The notes: a model not told the origin generated them from the sequence alone. A stretch of DNA of 48,254 bases from M3007 sp046160345 (GCA_046160345.1 JBJXGO010000094.1:1-48254), one strand, 5' to 3'. Positions 17,333 to 25,968 are shown, counted from the stretch's first letter. Translations and numbers: made by a program.

Positions 17333-18988
17333 ATGGGTTCTGCTTTACAACCATTGGATTATGCTGTTTTTATCCTATACTTTTTCATCGTTTCAGGGTA
17401 TGGGTACTGGATTTATTTAAAAAAGAAATCGGGGGAAAACACGGCGACCGACTTCTTTCTTGCCGAAGGGGCGCTAACCTGGTGGGCCATTGGGGCTTCA
17501 CTGATTGCCTCCAACATCAGTGCCGAACAATTTATCGGTATGAGCGGCTCCGGCTTTGCGATGGGCTTGGCCATTGCTTCCTACGAATGGATGGCTGCGG
17601 CCACTCTGTTGGTCGTGGCCGTATTCTTCATGCCCGGCTACATCAAAAACAGGATTTTTACCATGCCGCAATTTCTCGAAAAGCGGTACAGCCCCTTGGT
17701 GGCCACGATGATGGCTGTATTCTGGTTGTTGGTGTATGTATTTGTAAATCTCACCGCCATTCTCTACCTCGGGGCGCTTGCCATTGATTCGATTACCAAT
17801 TTCAACATTGATTTTAACCTGTTCGGAATTCCCTGGCTACACATCAATGGCTTCACGGTCTGCGCGCTGTTCCTGGCAATTTTTGCCATTTTTATCACCC
17901 TCGGCGGCATGAAAGTGATTGGCTACACTGATGTTATTCAAGTAGCCATATTGGTGTTGGGCGGTCTTTTTACAACCTACCTCGCATTGGATTTGGTGGC
18001 ACAACAATTTGGTACACAGGGGGCAATAGCAGGACTTGGGCTCATAAAAAGCCAAGCTCCGGATCATTTTCACATGATTTTTGACGAGTCGAATAAATAC
18101 TACAAAGACCTTCCTGGCCTCACCGTTTTGTTTGGCGCCATGTGGATTGCAAACCTTAACTATTGGGGTTGTAATCAGTACATTACCCAACGCGCCTTGG
18201 GTGCAAACCTCGAAACAGCCCGCAGCGGACTTCTTTTTGCTGCTTTTTTGAAACTACTCATGCCCGTCATCGTCGTGCTACCGGGCATAGCCGCTTATGT
18301 GCTGTACCAAAAGGGCATGTTTCAACAAGAAATGGTGAATGCGGCAGGGGAGGTTAAGCCAGATAAGGCGTATCCAGTGTTGCTCAACTTGCTCGGGCCC
18401 GGCCTTAAAGGGCTCTCTTTTGCAGCACTTACTGCCGCAATTGTAGCTTCTTTGGCGGGCAAAGCCAATTCGATTGCTACGATATTCACGCTCGACCTCT
18501 ATAATAAGTATGTAGAAAAAGGCGCAAGCGAGGCAAAACAAGTGCGCGTAGGGCGATGGACGATTTTGATTGCCATGGCAATCGCCGTCTTGGTAGCGCC
18601 TCAATTGCAAAAACTCGAACAGGGTTTTCAGTTCATCCAGGAATTTACCGGGCTTATTTCACCAGGAGTGGTAGCAATTTTCTTGCTGGGCTTTTTCTGG
18701 AAACGCGCTACGGCAAATGCGGCCTTGGTAGCAGCGCTCGTTACCATCCCATTAGGTATTGCTTTCAAAAGGTATATTCCCGAAGTCCCCTTTTTGGACC
18801 AAATGGGTTATGCTTTCCTGATTTTGGTAGCGCTTATGGTCATCATTAGCCTTGCTGACCCAAAAAGTAAAAACAATCCAAAGGCAATGGAAGTGGACAC
18901 TTCGATGTTTAAGACCTCACAGACATTCGCCATTGGAGCCCTGCTTATTGTAGGCGTATTGGCTGCGCTTTATATTGTGTTCTGGTAA
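17333..18988 (+). CDS. Sodium/sugar-type solute symporter (SSS family, SGLT-like)
   Basis: A 551-residue membrane protein of the SSS family, SGLT branch. The ATG at 17333 (MGSALQPLDYAVFILYFFIV) follows a clear promoter. Features include the early DFFLAEGALTWWAIGASLIASNISAEQFIGMSG region (residues 43-75, of which GASLIASNISAEQFIG is the SGLT-like signature), YGxWIY near residue 22, and IGYTDVIQ. About 14 helices are present, with a short tail. Members co-transport sugars, inositol or sialic acid with sodium; the sequence alone does not fix the substrate. It differs strongly from the other symporter at 12.8-14.2 kb, so the two are not recent duplicates. A hairpin follows its stop. Confidence 0.9.
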   Translation: MGSALQPLDYAVFILYFFIVSGYGYWIYLKKKSGENTATDFFLAEGALTWWAIGASLIASNISAEQFIGMSGSGFAMGLAIASYEWMAAATLLVVAVFFMPGYIKNRIFTMPQFLEKRYSPLVATMMAVFWLLVYVFVNLTAILYLGALAIDSITNFNIDFNLFGIPWLHINGFTVCALFLAIFAIFITLGGMKVIGYTDVIQVAILVLGGLFTTYLALDLVAQQFGTQGAIAGLGLIKSQAPDHFHMIFDESNKYYKDLPGLTVLFGAMWIANLNYWGCNQYITQRALGANLETARSGLLFAAFLKLLMPVIVVLPGIAAYVLYQKGMFQQEMVNAAGEVKPDKAYPVLLNLLGPGLKGLSFAALTAAIVASLAGKANSIATIFTLDLYNKYVEKGASEAKQVRVGRWTILIAMAIAVLVAPQLQKLEQGFQFIQEFTGLISPGVVAIFLLGFFWKRATANAALVAALVTIPLGIAFKRYIPEVPFLDQMGYAFLILVALMVIISLADPKSKNNPKAMEVDTSMFKTSQTFAIGALLIVGVLAALYIVFW

Positions 18989-19008
18989 ATTGTGGATAGA
19001 GAATTTGG

Positions 19009-19044
19009 GGGTTCGGAAGTTCGAGGTTTAAATCTTCCGAACCC
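19009..19044 (+). terminator. Hairpin after the second symporter gene
   Basis: An 11-bp stem, GGGTTCGGAAG (19009-19019) with CTTCCGAACCC (19034-19044), has a 14-base loop and lies 20 bases past the stop. TTAAATTCT follows, a weak U-tract, so termination is likely but not certain. Confidence 0.5.
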
Positions 19045-19074
19045 TTAAATTCTATCCCTTGAATTGAATTTTTG

Positions 19075-19656
19075 ATGCAAAAACTATTCTTATTCCTGCT
19101 GCCCTTGCTTGTAGGCCCAGGGCAAACTTCCGAAAAAATTTACCTCCGCAACCCCTCCTTTGAAGATGCTCCGGGTACTGGTAAATGTCCAAAAGGGTGG
19201 TACTCCGGCTATCAAGGAAGCACGCCCGATATATTGCCAGGGGCATGGGAAATCAACTTCCCTGCTCAGGACGGAAAAACCTGCATTGGCCTTATCGTTC
19301 GGGAAGATGGCTCGCGCGAAGACATCAGCCAGGCATTGGGCGAGCCGCTTGTAGGTAAGAAATGCTACACTTTCAGCCTTTATTTAGCACACAGTCCCAA
19401 GTATGTGGGTTACAACAATCCAGCAAGATTGCGCATATTTGGAAGCACAGGGAAAGGTGTCAAAGGCGAATTATTAGCTACCTCTCCACTGATTGATCAA
19501 ACAAATTGGCGGCAATACAAATTCGAGCTCAGCCCCAAAGCCAACGTGACACATTTGATTTTTGAAGCAGATTACGCGCCTGGAATAAATTTTAAGTACA
19601 AGGGAAATATTTTGATAGACAATTGTTCTCCTTTGGAAAAGTGTTTGCGGGCTTAA
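19075..19656 (+). CDS. Secreted jelly-roll-like (carbohydrate-binding-type) protein
   Basis: A 193-residue exported protein (MQKLFLFLLPLLVGPGQTSE, a hydrophobic leader). The mature part begins KIYLRNPSFEDAPGTGKCPKGW, and later shows GLIVREDGSREDISQALGEPL and KCYTFSLYLAHS. This NPSFE...PxxW...C-Y-x-F-S-l-x-L-A pattern is that of jelly-roll CBM-like domains often found at the start of OmpA-like and gliding-associated proteins in Bacteroidota. Here the domain stands alone without an OmpA or sorting domain. Ligand unknown. The ATG at 19075 is used; an in-frame TTG lies one codon earlier. Confidence 0.65.
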   Translation: MQKLFLFLLPLLVGPGQTSEKIYLRNPSFEDAPGTGKCPKGWYSGYQGSTPDILPGAWEINFPAQDGKTCIGLIVREDGSREDISQALGEPLVGKKCYTFSLYLAHSPKYVGYNNPARLRIFGSTGKGVKGELLATSPLIDQTNWRQYKFELSPKANVTHLIFEADYAPGINFKYKGNILIDNCSPLEKCLRA

Positions 19657-19759
19657 ATGTTAAACAACAGAAAGCAGGGCCAAGCATCCTGGCGGACTTG
19701 AAACATTGTGGCCAGCGTGTTAAATCTCTTTCAATTGAAATTATTGAACAAAAAACAGA

Positions 19760-21199
19760 ATGCCCCGAAACCAAAACATTTCCGCGCTCCTGAATTTCAA
19801 GATTTTAATCCTGTTATTCTTTGCTCCCACGCTCCTTGTTGCGCAAACGGAGGGCCTTCCTGAATCCTATGTTTTGATTGAAAAAGTGAAGGTTGAAGGA
19901 AATAAAAAAACCAAAGAGGGGACAATTATCAGGGAGTTGGAATTTGCCGTCGGCGACTCCCTGCCAGCAGCAGGCCTTCCTGTGGTATTGGAGCGAAACA
20001 GACTCCGGCTGATGAACCTTGGGATTTTTACAGAAGCCAGCATCAGTGTTGCAAATTGGACTGGCGGGGGTCGGGTTAGTCTGCTGATAAAGGTCTCAGA
20101 GGGCTGGTATATCTTTCCGGTGCCGATTCTTTCCCTGTCAGACCGAAATTTCAATGTTTGGTGGAACGAATTTAACCGTTCTTTCAAGCGGGTAAATTAT
20201 GGAATCGACTGGAGTCAGCTCAACCTAACTGGCCGCGCAGATGCCCTCAAAGTAATAACCCAATTTGGCTTTACCAACCGCTACGAACTAGCCTACCGGA
20301 GCCCTGGATTAAACAGAAACCGTACACTTGGCCTGGAAAGCAGCCTTTCCTATAGCAGAGCGCATGAATTATCATACAAAACAACCAACAACAAACTCCA
20401 GTTTTTAAGAGTGCGCGAGGCTTGGCAAATTGAGCAAATCGTGGCTTCAATCACTTTGGTTTCGCGTCCTAAACTGTTCAAAAGTCAATCATTTACGCTT
20501 GAATACCGCAACAACCAGGTGTCAGACACCGTGGCCCAGGTGCTAAACCCAGACTATTATTTAAACAGCAAGACCCGGCAGCACCATTTTAGCGCGGTGT
20601 ACTCACTTTGGTTTGATTATCGCGATATACGGCCCTATCCACTAAAGGGATGGCGCGCGGGCATCGAAGTCCGAAAAAACGGCCTTCTTCCAACTGATGA
20701 CCTGCAAATATTTCGTGCATTTGCCGAATGGGATCAATATATTTCCTTCAACAAATGGCTAAGTCTCGAGCTGGTCGGAAAGTTGCGGACAAGCCTCCCC
20801 AGATCCAAACCACCACAAACCAACAACCAGGCATTGGGCTATGGTGGAAACCTGGTGCGGGGGTACGATTATTATGTAATTGATGGACTTGATTTTGCGC
20901 TATTGCGCACTTCATGGCATTTTCAGGTATTTGAATCGACGTTTCATTTGGGTCGTTTTGTGCCCATCAAAGCTTACCGAAAGATGCCTGTAAAAATTTA
21001 TTTTGCACTCAACAACGATCTGGGTTGGGCCAATGATCCATACTATGCCCCCACGAATCCCTTATCAAACAAACTGCTCTTTGGATATGGGCCAGGCTTA
21101 GATTTTGTGCTTTACTACGACAAATCCATTAGATGCGAATGGACTTGGAATGATTTGGGAGAAGCCGGGTTTTTTCTTCGAATAAATACCGGAATTTAG
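19760..21199 (+). CDS. Outer-membrane Omp85-type protein with one POTRA domain
   Basis: A 479-residue protein with signal peptide ending LLVAQ (residue 29). A POTRA domain covers about residues 38-115 (VLIEKVKVEGNKKTKEGTII, then RNRLRLMNLGIFTEASISV). A 16-strand-type barrel of the bacterial surface antigen (D15/Omp85) class follows, with a conserved-looking LVRGYDYYVIDG (the Omp85 lid-loop VRG motif) and final FGYGPGLDFVLYYDKSIRCE. BamA has five POTRA domains, so this single-POTRA protein is not the main BamA; single-POTRA members include TamA-like and patatin-associated forms. Substrate unknown. No terminator separates it clearly from the preceding gene. Confidence 0.82.
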   Translation: MPRNQNISALLNFKILILLFFAPTLLVAQTEGLPESYVLIEKVKVEGNKKTKEGTIIRELEFAVGDSLPAAGLPVVLERNRLRLMNLGIFTEASISVANWTGGGRVSLLIKVSEGWYIFPVPILSLSDRNFNVWWNEFNRSFKRVNYGIDWSQLNLTGRADALKVITQFGFTNRYELAYRSPGLNRNRTLGLESSLSYSRAHELSYKTTNNKLQFLRVREAWQIEQIVASITLVSRPKLFKSQSFTLEYRNNQVSDTVAQVLNPDYYLNSKTRQHHFSAVYSLWFDYRDIRPYPLKGWRAGIEVRKNGLLPTDDLQIFRAFAEWDQYISFNKWLSLELVGKLRTSLPRSKPPQTNNQALGYGGNLVRGYDYYVIDGLDFALLRTSWHFQVFESTFHLGRFVPIKAYRKMPVKIYFALNNDLGWANDPYYAPTNPLSNKLLFGYGPGLDFVLYYDKSIRCEWTWNDLGEAGFFLRINTGI

Positions 21200-21225
21200 T
21201 GGCTGCTGATCAGGCTGTAATCAGT

Positions 21226-21233
21226 TATTTTTG
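21226..21233 (+). promoter_or_regulatory. -7 box upstream of the FemAB-like gene
   Basis: TATTTTTG matches TAnnTTTG, 50 bases before the ATG at 21283. No -33 TTG was found at the right distance. Confidence 0.4.
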
Positions 21234-21282
21234 ATTCTTCAAAACATTCGACTTCTCTCACAGATATAGTCAGGATAAAAAC

Positions 21283-22254
21283 ATGGACAAATCAAATCGC
21301 GACACTTACCGAATGTTCGCAGCGCAGTTACCTGACTTGCCGTTGTTTATGCAGCCCTGGTACCTTGATGCGGTGTGTGTGGGCGGTTTTTGGGATGCTG
21401 TGGTGGTGCAAAAAGGTGGCCGAACCATAGCAGCAATGCCCTATTTTTTGAAACAAAAACTGAGCTGGAAGTATGTAACCATGCCCCAACTATGCAAACA
21501 CATGGGCCCGATTTTGATGACAGAATACCGGTCCTTGAAATGGGAAATGCGACTCTACGAAAATTTGATTGCACAAATACCCAAAGAACTTGCGGCTTTT
21601 GAGCAAAACTTCAATTATACGGTCACAAACTGGCTGCCATTCTACTGGAAGGGCTTTAAGCAGACTACCATGTATTCATATATACTTTCGCTGAACGACT
21701 CTGAGGCGTTGATCTTCAAGAATATAGAAAAAAATTATAGACAAAAGATCCGTTCCGCAGAGGCTCGATTAAGCATTCGGCACGACTTGCCCCTGGAGGA
21801 ACTGCAGCGAATGATAAACATGAGTTTTCAGCGAAAAGGACTGGAATCGCCTATTCGTTTTGCCTTTTTGCAAAACCTATACTCCGCCCTTTCCAATCAT
21901 GATTCCTGCAAGATATTTTTCGCTTCGGACCCAAAGACCGGGCAAGTGCATTCTGCTGCGCTACTTGTTTGGGATCGAAGCGCAGCTTATTATCTGATGA
22001 GTGGAGACGACCCCGCCTTGAGAGCTTCAGGCGCAGCCGTTTTGCTCAAGTGGGCTGCAATCCTGTATGCTAAAAACGTTGTTGGCGTTCCTGTGTTCGA
22101 CTTTGAGGGCAGTATGTTGAAGGAAGTAGAACAAGGCAGGCGTGATTTTGGCGCGCAACAACGTCCTTATTTTCGGGTGCGACGCGAATGGTCGGTATTA
22201 TGGAAATGGGGGAAGTTTATCAGGCAATGGTCAAGGCGTATAACTCCTAAATGA
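21283..22254 (+). CDS. GNAT-fold acyltransferase, FemAB/BioF2-like
   Basis: A 323-residue cytoplasmic protein with the double-GNAT layout of FemAB-like proteins. It opens with LPLFMQPWYLDAVCVGGFWD, continues with YVTMPQLCKHMGPILM, then YRQKIRSAEARLSIRH near residue 150 (the NYRQKIR segment is a hallmark of the Acetyltransf_6/FemAB group). VHSAALLVWDRSAAYYLMSG and DFEGSMLKEVEQGRRDFGA close the second GNAT half. Relatives transfer amino acids to peptidoglycan or acyl groups to cell-surface polymers; the substrate here is unknown. Its stop directly abuts the stop of the convergent coiled-coil gene. Confidence 0.82.
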   Translation: MDKSNRDTYRMFAAQLPDLPLFMQPWYLDAVCVGGFWDAVVVQKGGRTIAAMPYFLKQKLSWKYVTMPQLCKHMGPILMTEYRSLKWEMRLYENLIAQIPKELAAFEQNFNYTVTNWLPFYWKGFKQTTMYSYILSLNDSEALIFKNIEKNYRQKIRSAEARLSIRHDLPLEELQRMINMSFQRKGLESPIRFAFLQNLYSALSNHDSCKIFFASDPKTGQVHSAALLVWDRSAAYYLMSGDDPALRASGAAVLLKWAAILYAKNVVGVPVFDFEGSMLKEVEQGRRDFGAQQRPYFRVRREWSVLWKWGKFIRQWSRRITPK

Positions 22255-23124
22255 TCACCTTCTTTCGCCGCTCAACCGCTGAGCCTGCCCTACCCAATCG
22301 TCGCGATAAATTTTACCAGGGCTAATGTCAAGCGTTTTGGCTACCGCGATCACAGCTTCGTCGTCCCAACGACTAATTTGGGCAAAACTTGAAATACCCA
22401 TTTCTGCCAATTGACCAAGAAACCCCGCCATACCTTTTATGCTTTTCAGGTCGTCTAATTGAGGAGCTGCCACATTTCCTTTTCGAACGTTTTTTTGTCT
22501 TTTTGTTTCATGGTCTGCCTTTTTTTCGAGCGCATCCTGGAGCATTTCTGATTCGGCCAGTGCTAAGGCGAGCTGCTGACGCAGAGTATCACATTCCTTT
22601 TCGAGAACAAGATGTTTTTGTTCAAAATCTGCCAATCGCTCTTGGGTGGATTTAAAGCCATGATAAAGGGTATCCCAATCGCCTAATTCTTTTTTGGCAT
22701 CAGAAAGTTGTTGGGCAAGCTCAGAATTTTGGGTTCTCAGACTGTTGGTCAGGACTTCCAGGGCTGTCAGTTTTTGAGCATATTGGGAAGCTGCCGCCTC
22801 GGCTTTGGCGATGCGAGCGGCGTTAAAGGGGGCATCAGGCAAAAGAACAGCACGCTCGTCCTCAAGTAGTTGTACTATAGCACGAAGTTTTTCGACATCC
22901 AAAGAAGCCCTTCGAAAATCAGCTTCGCGCAAATCGTGCTGGTGTTTTATCTGAGTGTATAAGCGGGCTAAAGTATTTTTTTCCTGTTCGATCCGGTTCA
23001 GGGCGCCACGTACTTCTTTTTCGGAGGTGTTTGCGCGCAAAGACCACCCGATTATGGTACCCGCCAAGGTAAAGATGCCCCACACGAGCCAAAAAAGTAC
23101 CGGATCTTCCAGAAAAAAACTCAT
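22255..23124 (-). CDS. Membrane-anchored coiled-coil protein with a helix-hairpin-helix-like C-terminus
   Basis: A 289-residue protein. One N-terminal membrane helix (FWLVWGIFTLAGTIIGWSL, residues 11-29) is followed by a long coiled coil of about 30-210, rich in Glu, Gln, Leu and Ala. The C-terminal part (about 225-285) reads LDDLKSIKGMAGFLGQLAEM, GISSFAQISRWDDEAVIAVA and DDWVGQAQRL, which matches the DUF4332/HhH-like module (LKxIxGIGpKIxxLLxxxGIxTfxQLA...W..QA). In Bacteroidota this module ends many membrane coiled-coil proteins of unknown role. The GIGPK hairpin is changed to GMAGF here, so DNA binding is uncertain. Confidence 0.72.
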   Translation of the reverse strand: MSFFLEDPVLFWLVWGIFTLAGTIIGWSLRANTSEKEVRGALNRIEQEKNTLARLYTQIKHQHDLREADFRRASLDVEKLRAIVQLLEDERAVLLPDAPFNAARIAKAEAAASQYAQKLTALEVLTNSLRTQNSELAQQLSDAKKELGDWDTLYHGFKSTQERLADFEQKHLVLEKECDTLRQQLALALAESEMLQDALEKKADHETKRQKNVRKGNVAAPQLDDLKSIKGMAGFLGQLAEMGISSFAQISRWDDEAVIAVAKTLDISPGKIYRDDWVGQAQRLSGERR

Positions 23125-23334
23125 GACAAAACGGTTGTGTTGACGGCATATAAGTATAAAACATGCCGTTTTTCATCTGACAAAAATCTAAACTTTTTGG
23201 GAATCAAGGATTTAGAGGTTCAAAAATATTGTTTTTTTTCAAAAATTTGTTTTTTGAGGTAAAATCCTTTTTTATAACGGTTCTGAAAATGCGAAAAAAA
23301 ACGCAGTTCTGCCGTAATGTGATTTGGGCTTTCC

Positions 23335-23342
23335 TACTTTTG
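23335..23342 (+). promoter_or_regulatory. -7 box upstream of a small membrane-protein gene
   Basis: TACTTTTG, a full TAnnTTTG match, lies 38 bases before the ATG at 23381. A TTCTG about 23 bases upstream may act as a weak -33 element. Confidence 0.55.
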
Positions 23343-23380
23343 CACCACTTTTTTCGCACCACAAAATTTTGTAGGACAAT

Positions 23381-23509
23381 ATGGAAGACATCAAAAACTC
23401 GCGTGGCAAGGGATACTGTATTCTTTATATCCTTATGGGCCTGTTTTTTCTAACAGCATTGTTGCTTATGCTCTATTACCGCAGCTATCTGTTGGATTTC
23501 GGGCAGTAA
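23381..23509 (+). CDS. 42-residue single-helix membrane protein
   Basis: An unannotated-size open frame of 42 residues. It has a polar, basic start (MEDIKNSRGKG), one membrane helix of about 20 residues (YILMGLFFLTALLLMLYY) and a short tail RSYLLDFGQ. It is supported by a -7 box 38 bases upstream and by a perfect hairpin terminator beginning 29 bases after its stop. It thus forms a complete small transcription unit between the coiled-coil gene and the HAD gene. Function unknown; no homology claim is made. Confidence 0.6.
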   Translation: MEDIKNSRGKGYCILYILMGLFFLTALLLMLYYRSYLLDFGQ

Positions 23510-23537
23510 TATTGCCACCAATTGTAAAAATTTCAAT

Positions 23538-23572
23538 AAAACCGCAAAAGGCGTAGGCACTGTTGCGGTTTT
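23538..23572 (+). terminator. Rho-independent terminator of the small membrane-protein gene
   Basis: A 10-bp stem, AAAACCGCAA (23538-23547) with TTGCGGTTTT (23563-23572), has a 15-base loop followed by TTGTTTTG. It ends only 13 bases before the HAD-gene ATG. Confidence 0.75.
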
Positions 23573-23584
23573 TTGTTTTGTACC

Positions 23585-24253
23585 ATGGCAATCAAACATG
23601 TCCTTTTTGACAACGACGGCACCATCGTTGATTCAGAGATCGTAGGTGCCCGCATTATGTTGAACCTATTGGCGCGGCATGGACTTCATTTGGAAGAGCG
23701 CGCCTATAATGTTCGTTTTCCTGGGCTTTTAACACGGGATATCCTGGTTGCACTTCGGGAAGAGGAAGGCTTTGATGCCCCGGCAGATTTTATGCAGCAA
23801 ATCAAGGATGCCTTTAAAAAGGATTTTCATCATTCGATCCGCGCTGTTCAAGGAATGCCCGAGGTGTTCAAAAGCCTGAAAGTGCCTAAAAGTATGGTGT
23901 CAAATGCCAGTAGCCAAGGCGTATTAAAAGGCCTAAAAAAACTGAATCTGATTCAAAACCTTGATGGATTGGTTTTCTCGGCCGAGATGGTGGAAAAGCC
24001 CAAACCACATCCTGACCTATATCTTTTTGCCATGGAAATCCTGGGGCTGTTGCCTCACGAATCTTTGGTAGTAGAAGATAGCGTAACAGGTGTATTAGCC
24101 GCAAAAAGCGCTGGAATTCAAACAATTGGCTTTTTGGGTGCTTCACACATTGAGGACGAGCAAGGGCAAAAACTTAGGGATGCTGGAGCCGATTTAATTG
24201 CAGCCAATGCCGAGGGACTTACTGAGATACTAAGAAAGTTTGGCGTAATTTGA
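23585..24253 (+). CDS. HAD-superfamily phosphatase (beta-phosphoglucomutase/phosphoglycolate-phosphatase-like)
   Basis: A 222-residue soluble hydrolase. The ATG at 23585 is chosen because earlier in-frame starts fall in the terminator. All four HAD motifs are present: motif I DNDGT (nucleophile Asp9, acid Asp11), motif II Ser in VSNASS, motif III Lys in EKPKPHPD and motif IV VVEDS with the metal-binding acids. A helical cap lies between motifs I and II (about residues 15-90), giving a subfamily I, CbbY/Gph-like enzyme. The natural substrate is likely a small phosphorylated sugar or phosphoglycolate; the sequence does not settle it. Confidence 0.9.
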   Translation: MAIKHVLFDNDGTIVDSEIVGARIMLNLLARHGLHLEERAYNVRFPGLLTRDILVALREEEGFDAPADFMQQIKDAFKKDFHHSIRAVQGMPEVFKSLKVPKSMVSNASSQGVLKGLKKLNLIQNLDGLVFSAEMVEKPKPHPDLYLFAMEILGLLPHESLVVEDSVTGVLAAKSAGIQTIGFLGASHIEDEQGQKLRDAGADLIAANAEGLTEILRKFGVI

Positions 24254-24347
24254 AAAATAATTAAAATTTTTTTCAAAAAAAGCTTGACAAATAGAAAAAA
24301 AAACCCGGTCTTTGCACCAGTTTTCATTTGGTTTTTTGGGGTTTATT

Positions 24348-24378
24348 AGCCGTCAGTCGCGCAAGCGTTCTGGCGGCT
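24348..24378 (+). terminator. Hairpin terminator in the gap after the HAD gene
   Basis: AGCCGTCAG (24348-24356) pairs with CTGGCGGCT (24370-24378) with one G-T pair. An inner CGC-GCAA-GCG stem-loop is capped by a GCAA tetraloop, and TTTTCAATTTT follows. It lies about 95 bases past the HAD stop. Confidence 0.6.
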
Positions 24379-24524
24379 TTTCAATTTTAGACATTTCAGT
24401 ACGTGTTTAGACAATTCAAAGCGAGGAGGAATAATATTTAAATTGGCAAACATTTCCTTTCTTTGCCCGCCCAAAAAAGTCAACCAAATTCTTTCTCAAA
24501 CGTTCCAGTCTAAATTTTTTCATT

Positions 24525-24956
24525 GTGCAATCGAACGAACAATTGGATGTCATCATTTATAGGGTGCGAGAAAACGGTCTGGAGGTTTTTCTGGTGAATC
24601 AAGAAAGTAATGATTCGCTTTCTGCTCAGTTTACAGACGAAGATGCTCCAACCAGGCTTGCAGCCCATTGTATCGAGCTCGATCCGGTAGTTGATGCAAA
24701 TGGGGATACCCGAAAGGCCATCGCTATTGAAGCAGATTGGCATGAAATACCCTCGCTTCGGGCATTGATCTACGAAGACTACCGTGTGGCCAAGGAAAAA
24801 GCCAAACTACACATCAAACACCTGGTGGTTGATTTTGAAAAGGGCGCTTATGTCGCTGTTAAAGAAGCTTTCAAGCGTGTGCTTCCGCAGCAATATGCTT
24901 TCTTAAAGGAACTAAAGGAGATCATTGCCGACAAGAATCAGGCAAATTCTATTTAG
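24525..24956 (+). CDS. Unknown protein with a Nudix-like first strand but no Nudix box
   Basis: A 143-residue soluble protein starting at a GTG (24525); no ATG lies nearby in frame. The opening LDVIIYRVRENGLEVFLVNQ looks like the first hairpin of Nudix hydrolases, but the Nudix box GX5EX7REUXEEXGU is absent. The second half (LRALIYEDYRVAKEKAKLHI, DFEKGAYVAVKEAFKRVLPQ) is helical and charged. It may be a degenerate Nudix-fold protein or something unrelated. Its end overlaps the convergent lipoprotein gene by eight bases. Confidence 0.6.
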   Translation: MQSNEQLDVIIYRVRENGLEVFLVNQESNDSLSAQFTDEDAPTRLAAHCIELDPVVDANGDTRKAIAIEADWHEIPSLRALIYEDYRVAKEKAKLHIKHLVVDFEKGAYVAVKEAFKRVLPQQYAFLKELKEIIADKNQANSI

Positions 24957-25614
24957 GCGCTGCAAAATTCATTTCACGTTCCTGCAGGTGGGTACTCTGA
25001 CAGAGTCCGATAAAATCCTTTACGGCTGCCCGGGCAGCTGCTAAGTTGGCGCCAATTTCTCCATTCGATTTTTTTGCCAGATCATCCAAAAAGTCAAGCG
25101 TGATTTGTGATTGATCCACAGCTTTTTGTACAAAGCGGAGTTCGGGCTTTCGCCAGTTTTGTTCAATTTGGGCATAATATGCCGGTATTTTGTCAAGCAG
25201 CTGCGTAAGCTCCGGATTGTCTGAAAATCGCTGCAAATGTTTCAGGACTACAAAGTTTGAAGGGTCAAAAAAAGCAGCGTCTGTGCTTTCAGAAAAATCT
25301 TGCAAAACGGCGCGGAGTTGCAGCATTTTTTTTTGGTTTTCTAAACTAAGGCTTTGCAAGTCAATAGATTGGGCTTCACTTTGAAGGCTATTAACCCAGG
25401 ATTTTCGTTGACTATCAAGGGGTATTGAAGGCGGGAGCGGCATATACAGCACTTCATTTTTCAGATGAATTTCAAAAAAATCGTGCCGTGCAAATTTTTG
25501 CCAAACTTCGAGTTGCAATTGTCGAAACCGTGTATCTGGGCTATTACAGGAAAACATAAAAATCAAGCCGAATAAAGCAGCGGGCTTAAACATCCTATAT
25601 GAGGGCAAATTCAT
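24949..25614 (-). CDS. Putative lipoprotein of unknown function
   Basis: Not recognised. This is a 221-residue protein with an N-terminal hydrophobic leader and a possible lipidation cysteine (FGLIFMFSCNSPDT, Cys23). The mature part is helical, with many Gln, Leu and Ser residues and no catalytic motif. Helices from about residue 60 to 215 suggest a bundle. It overlaps the zinc-ribbon gene upstream by four bases (ATGA), so the two are translationally coupled, and it converges with the gene ending at 24956. Confidence 0.65.
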   Translation of the reverse strand: MNLPSYRMFKPAALFGLIFMFSCNSPDTRFRQLQLEVWQKFARHDFFEIHLKNEVLYMPLPPSIPLDSQRKSWVNSLQSEAQSIDLQSLSLENQKKMLQLRAVLQDFSESTDAAFFDPSNFVVLKHLQRFSDNPELTQLLDKIPAYYAQIEQNWRKPELRFVQKAVDQSQITLDFLDDLAKKSNGEIGANLAAARAAVKDFIGLCQSTHLQEREMNFAAPK

Positions 25615-25871
25615 TTCCAGCGCTCCAATTTGGGTATCTTTCGGGTAAAAATCCCGGCAATAAACCCGGGAAATCCAAAGGATTTAAGTTTTTCCTTTAC
25701 CAGGGCCTTCATTTCCACAACGGTCATGTCCGGGCTTGTAAACGTTCCTCCCTGCCAGCACTTTGAGCAATACACCACACTTTTTGAACCATCTGCATTG
25801 GTGCCTCCACCGAGGTCGTCCCGATGCATGGGCATACCGCAACTTTGACAATTTTTGAATGCTTTTTCCAT
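25611..25871 (-). CDS. Small putative zinc-ribbon protein
   Basis: An 86-residue protein with the ribbon pattern C-x2-C (NCQSCGMPM, residues 8-16) and C-x2-C (YCSKCWQGG, residues 34-42), between which lies DDLGGGTNADGSKS. This fits the 'putative zinc ribbon domain' family of small bacterial proteins whose targets are unknown. Four cysteines would bind one zinc. The C-terminal half has a helix (VVEMKALVKEKLKSF) and FIAGIFTRKIPKLERW. It is the first gene of a two-gene unit with the lipoprotein gene and is divergent from the helicase. Confidence 0.75.
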   Translation of the reverse strand: MEKAFKNCQSCGMPMHRDDLGGGTNADGSKSVVYCSKCWQGGTFTSPDMTVVEMKALVKEKLKSFGFPGFIAGIFTRKIPKLERWK

Positions 25872-25968
25872 ATTTAAAACATTTTTGCAGCGCGAACCTA
25901 CAACTTTTTGTTATAAAGAAAAATACTCACGGTGTTTTTAGACCTTCGCACAAAACAAATGCCTTGTT

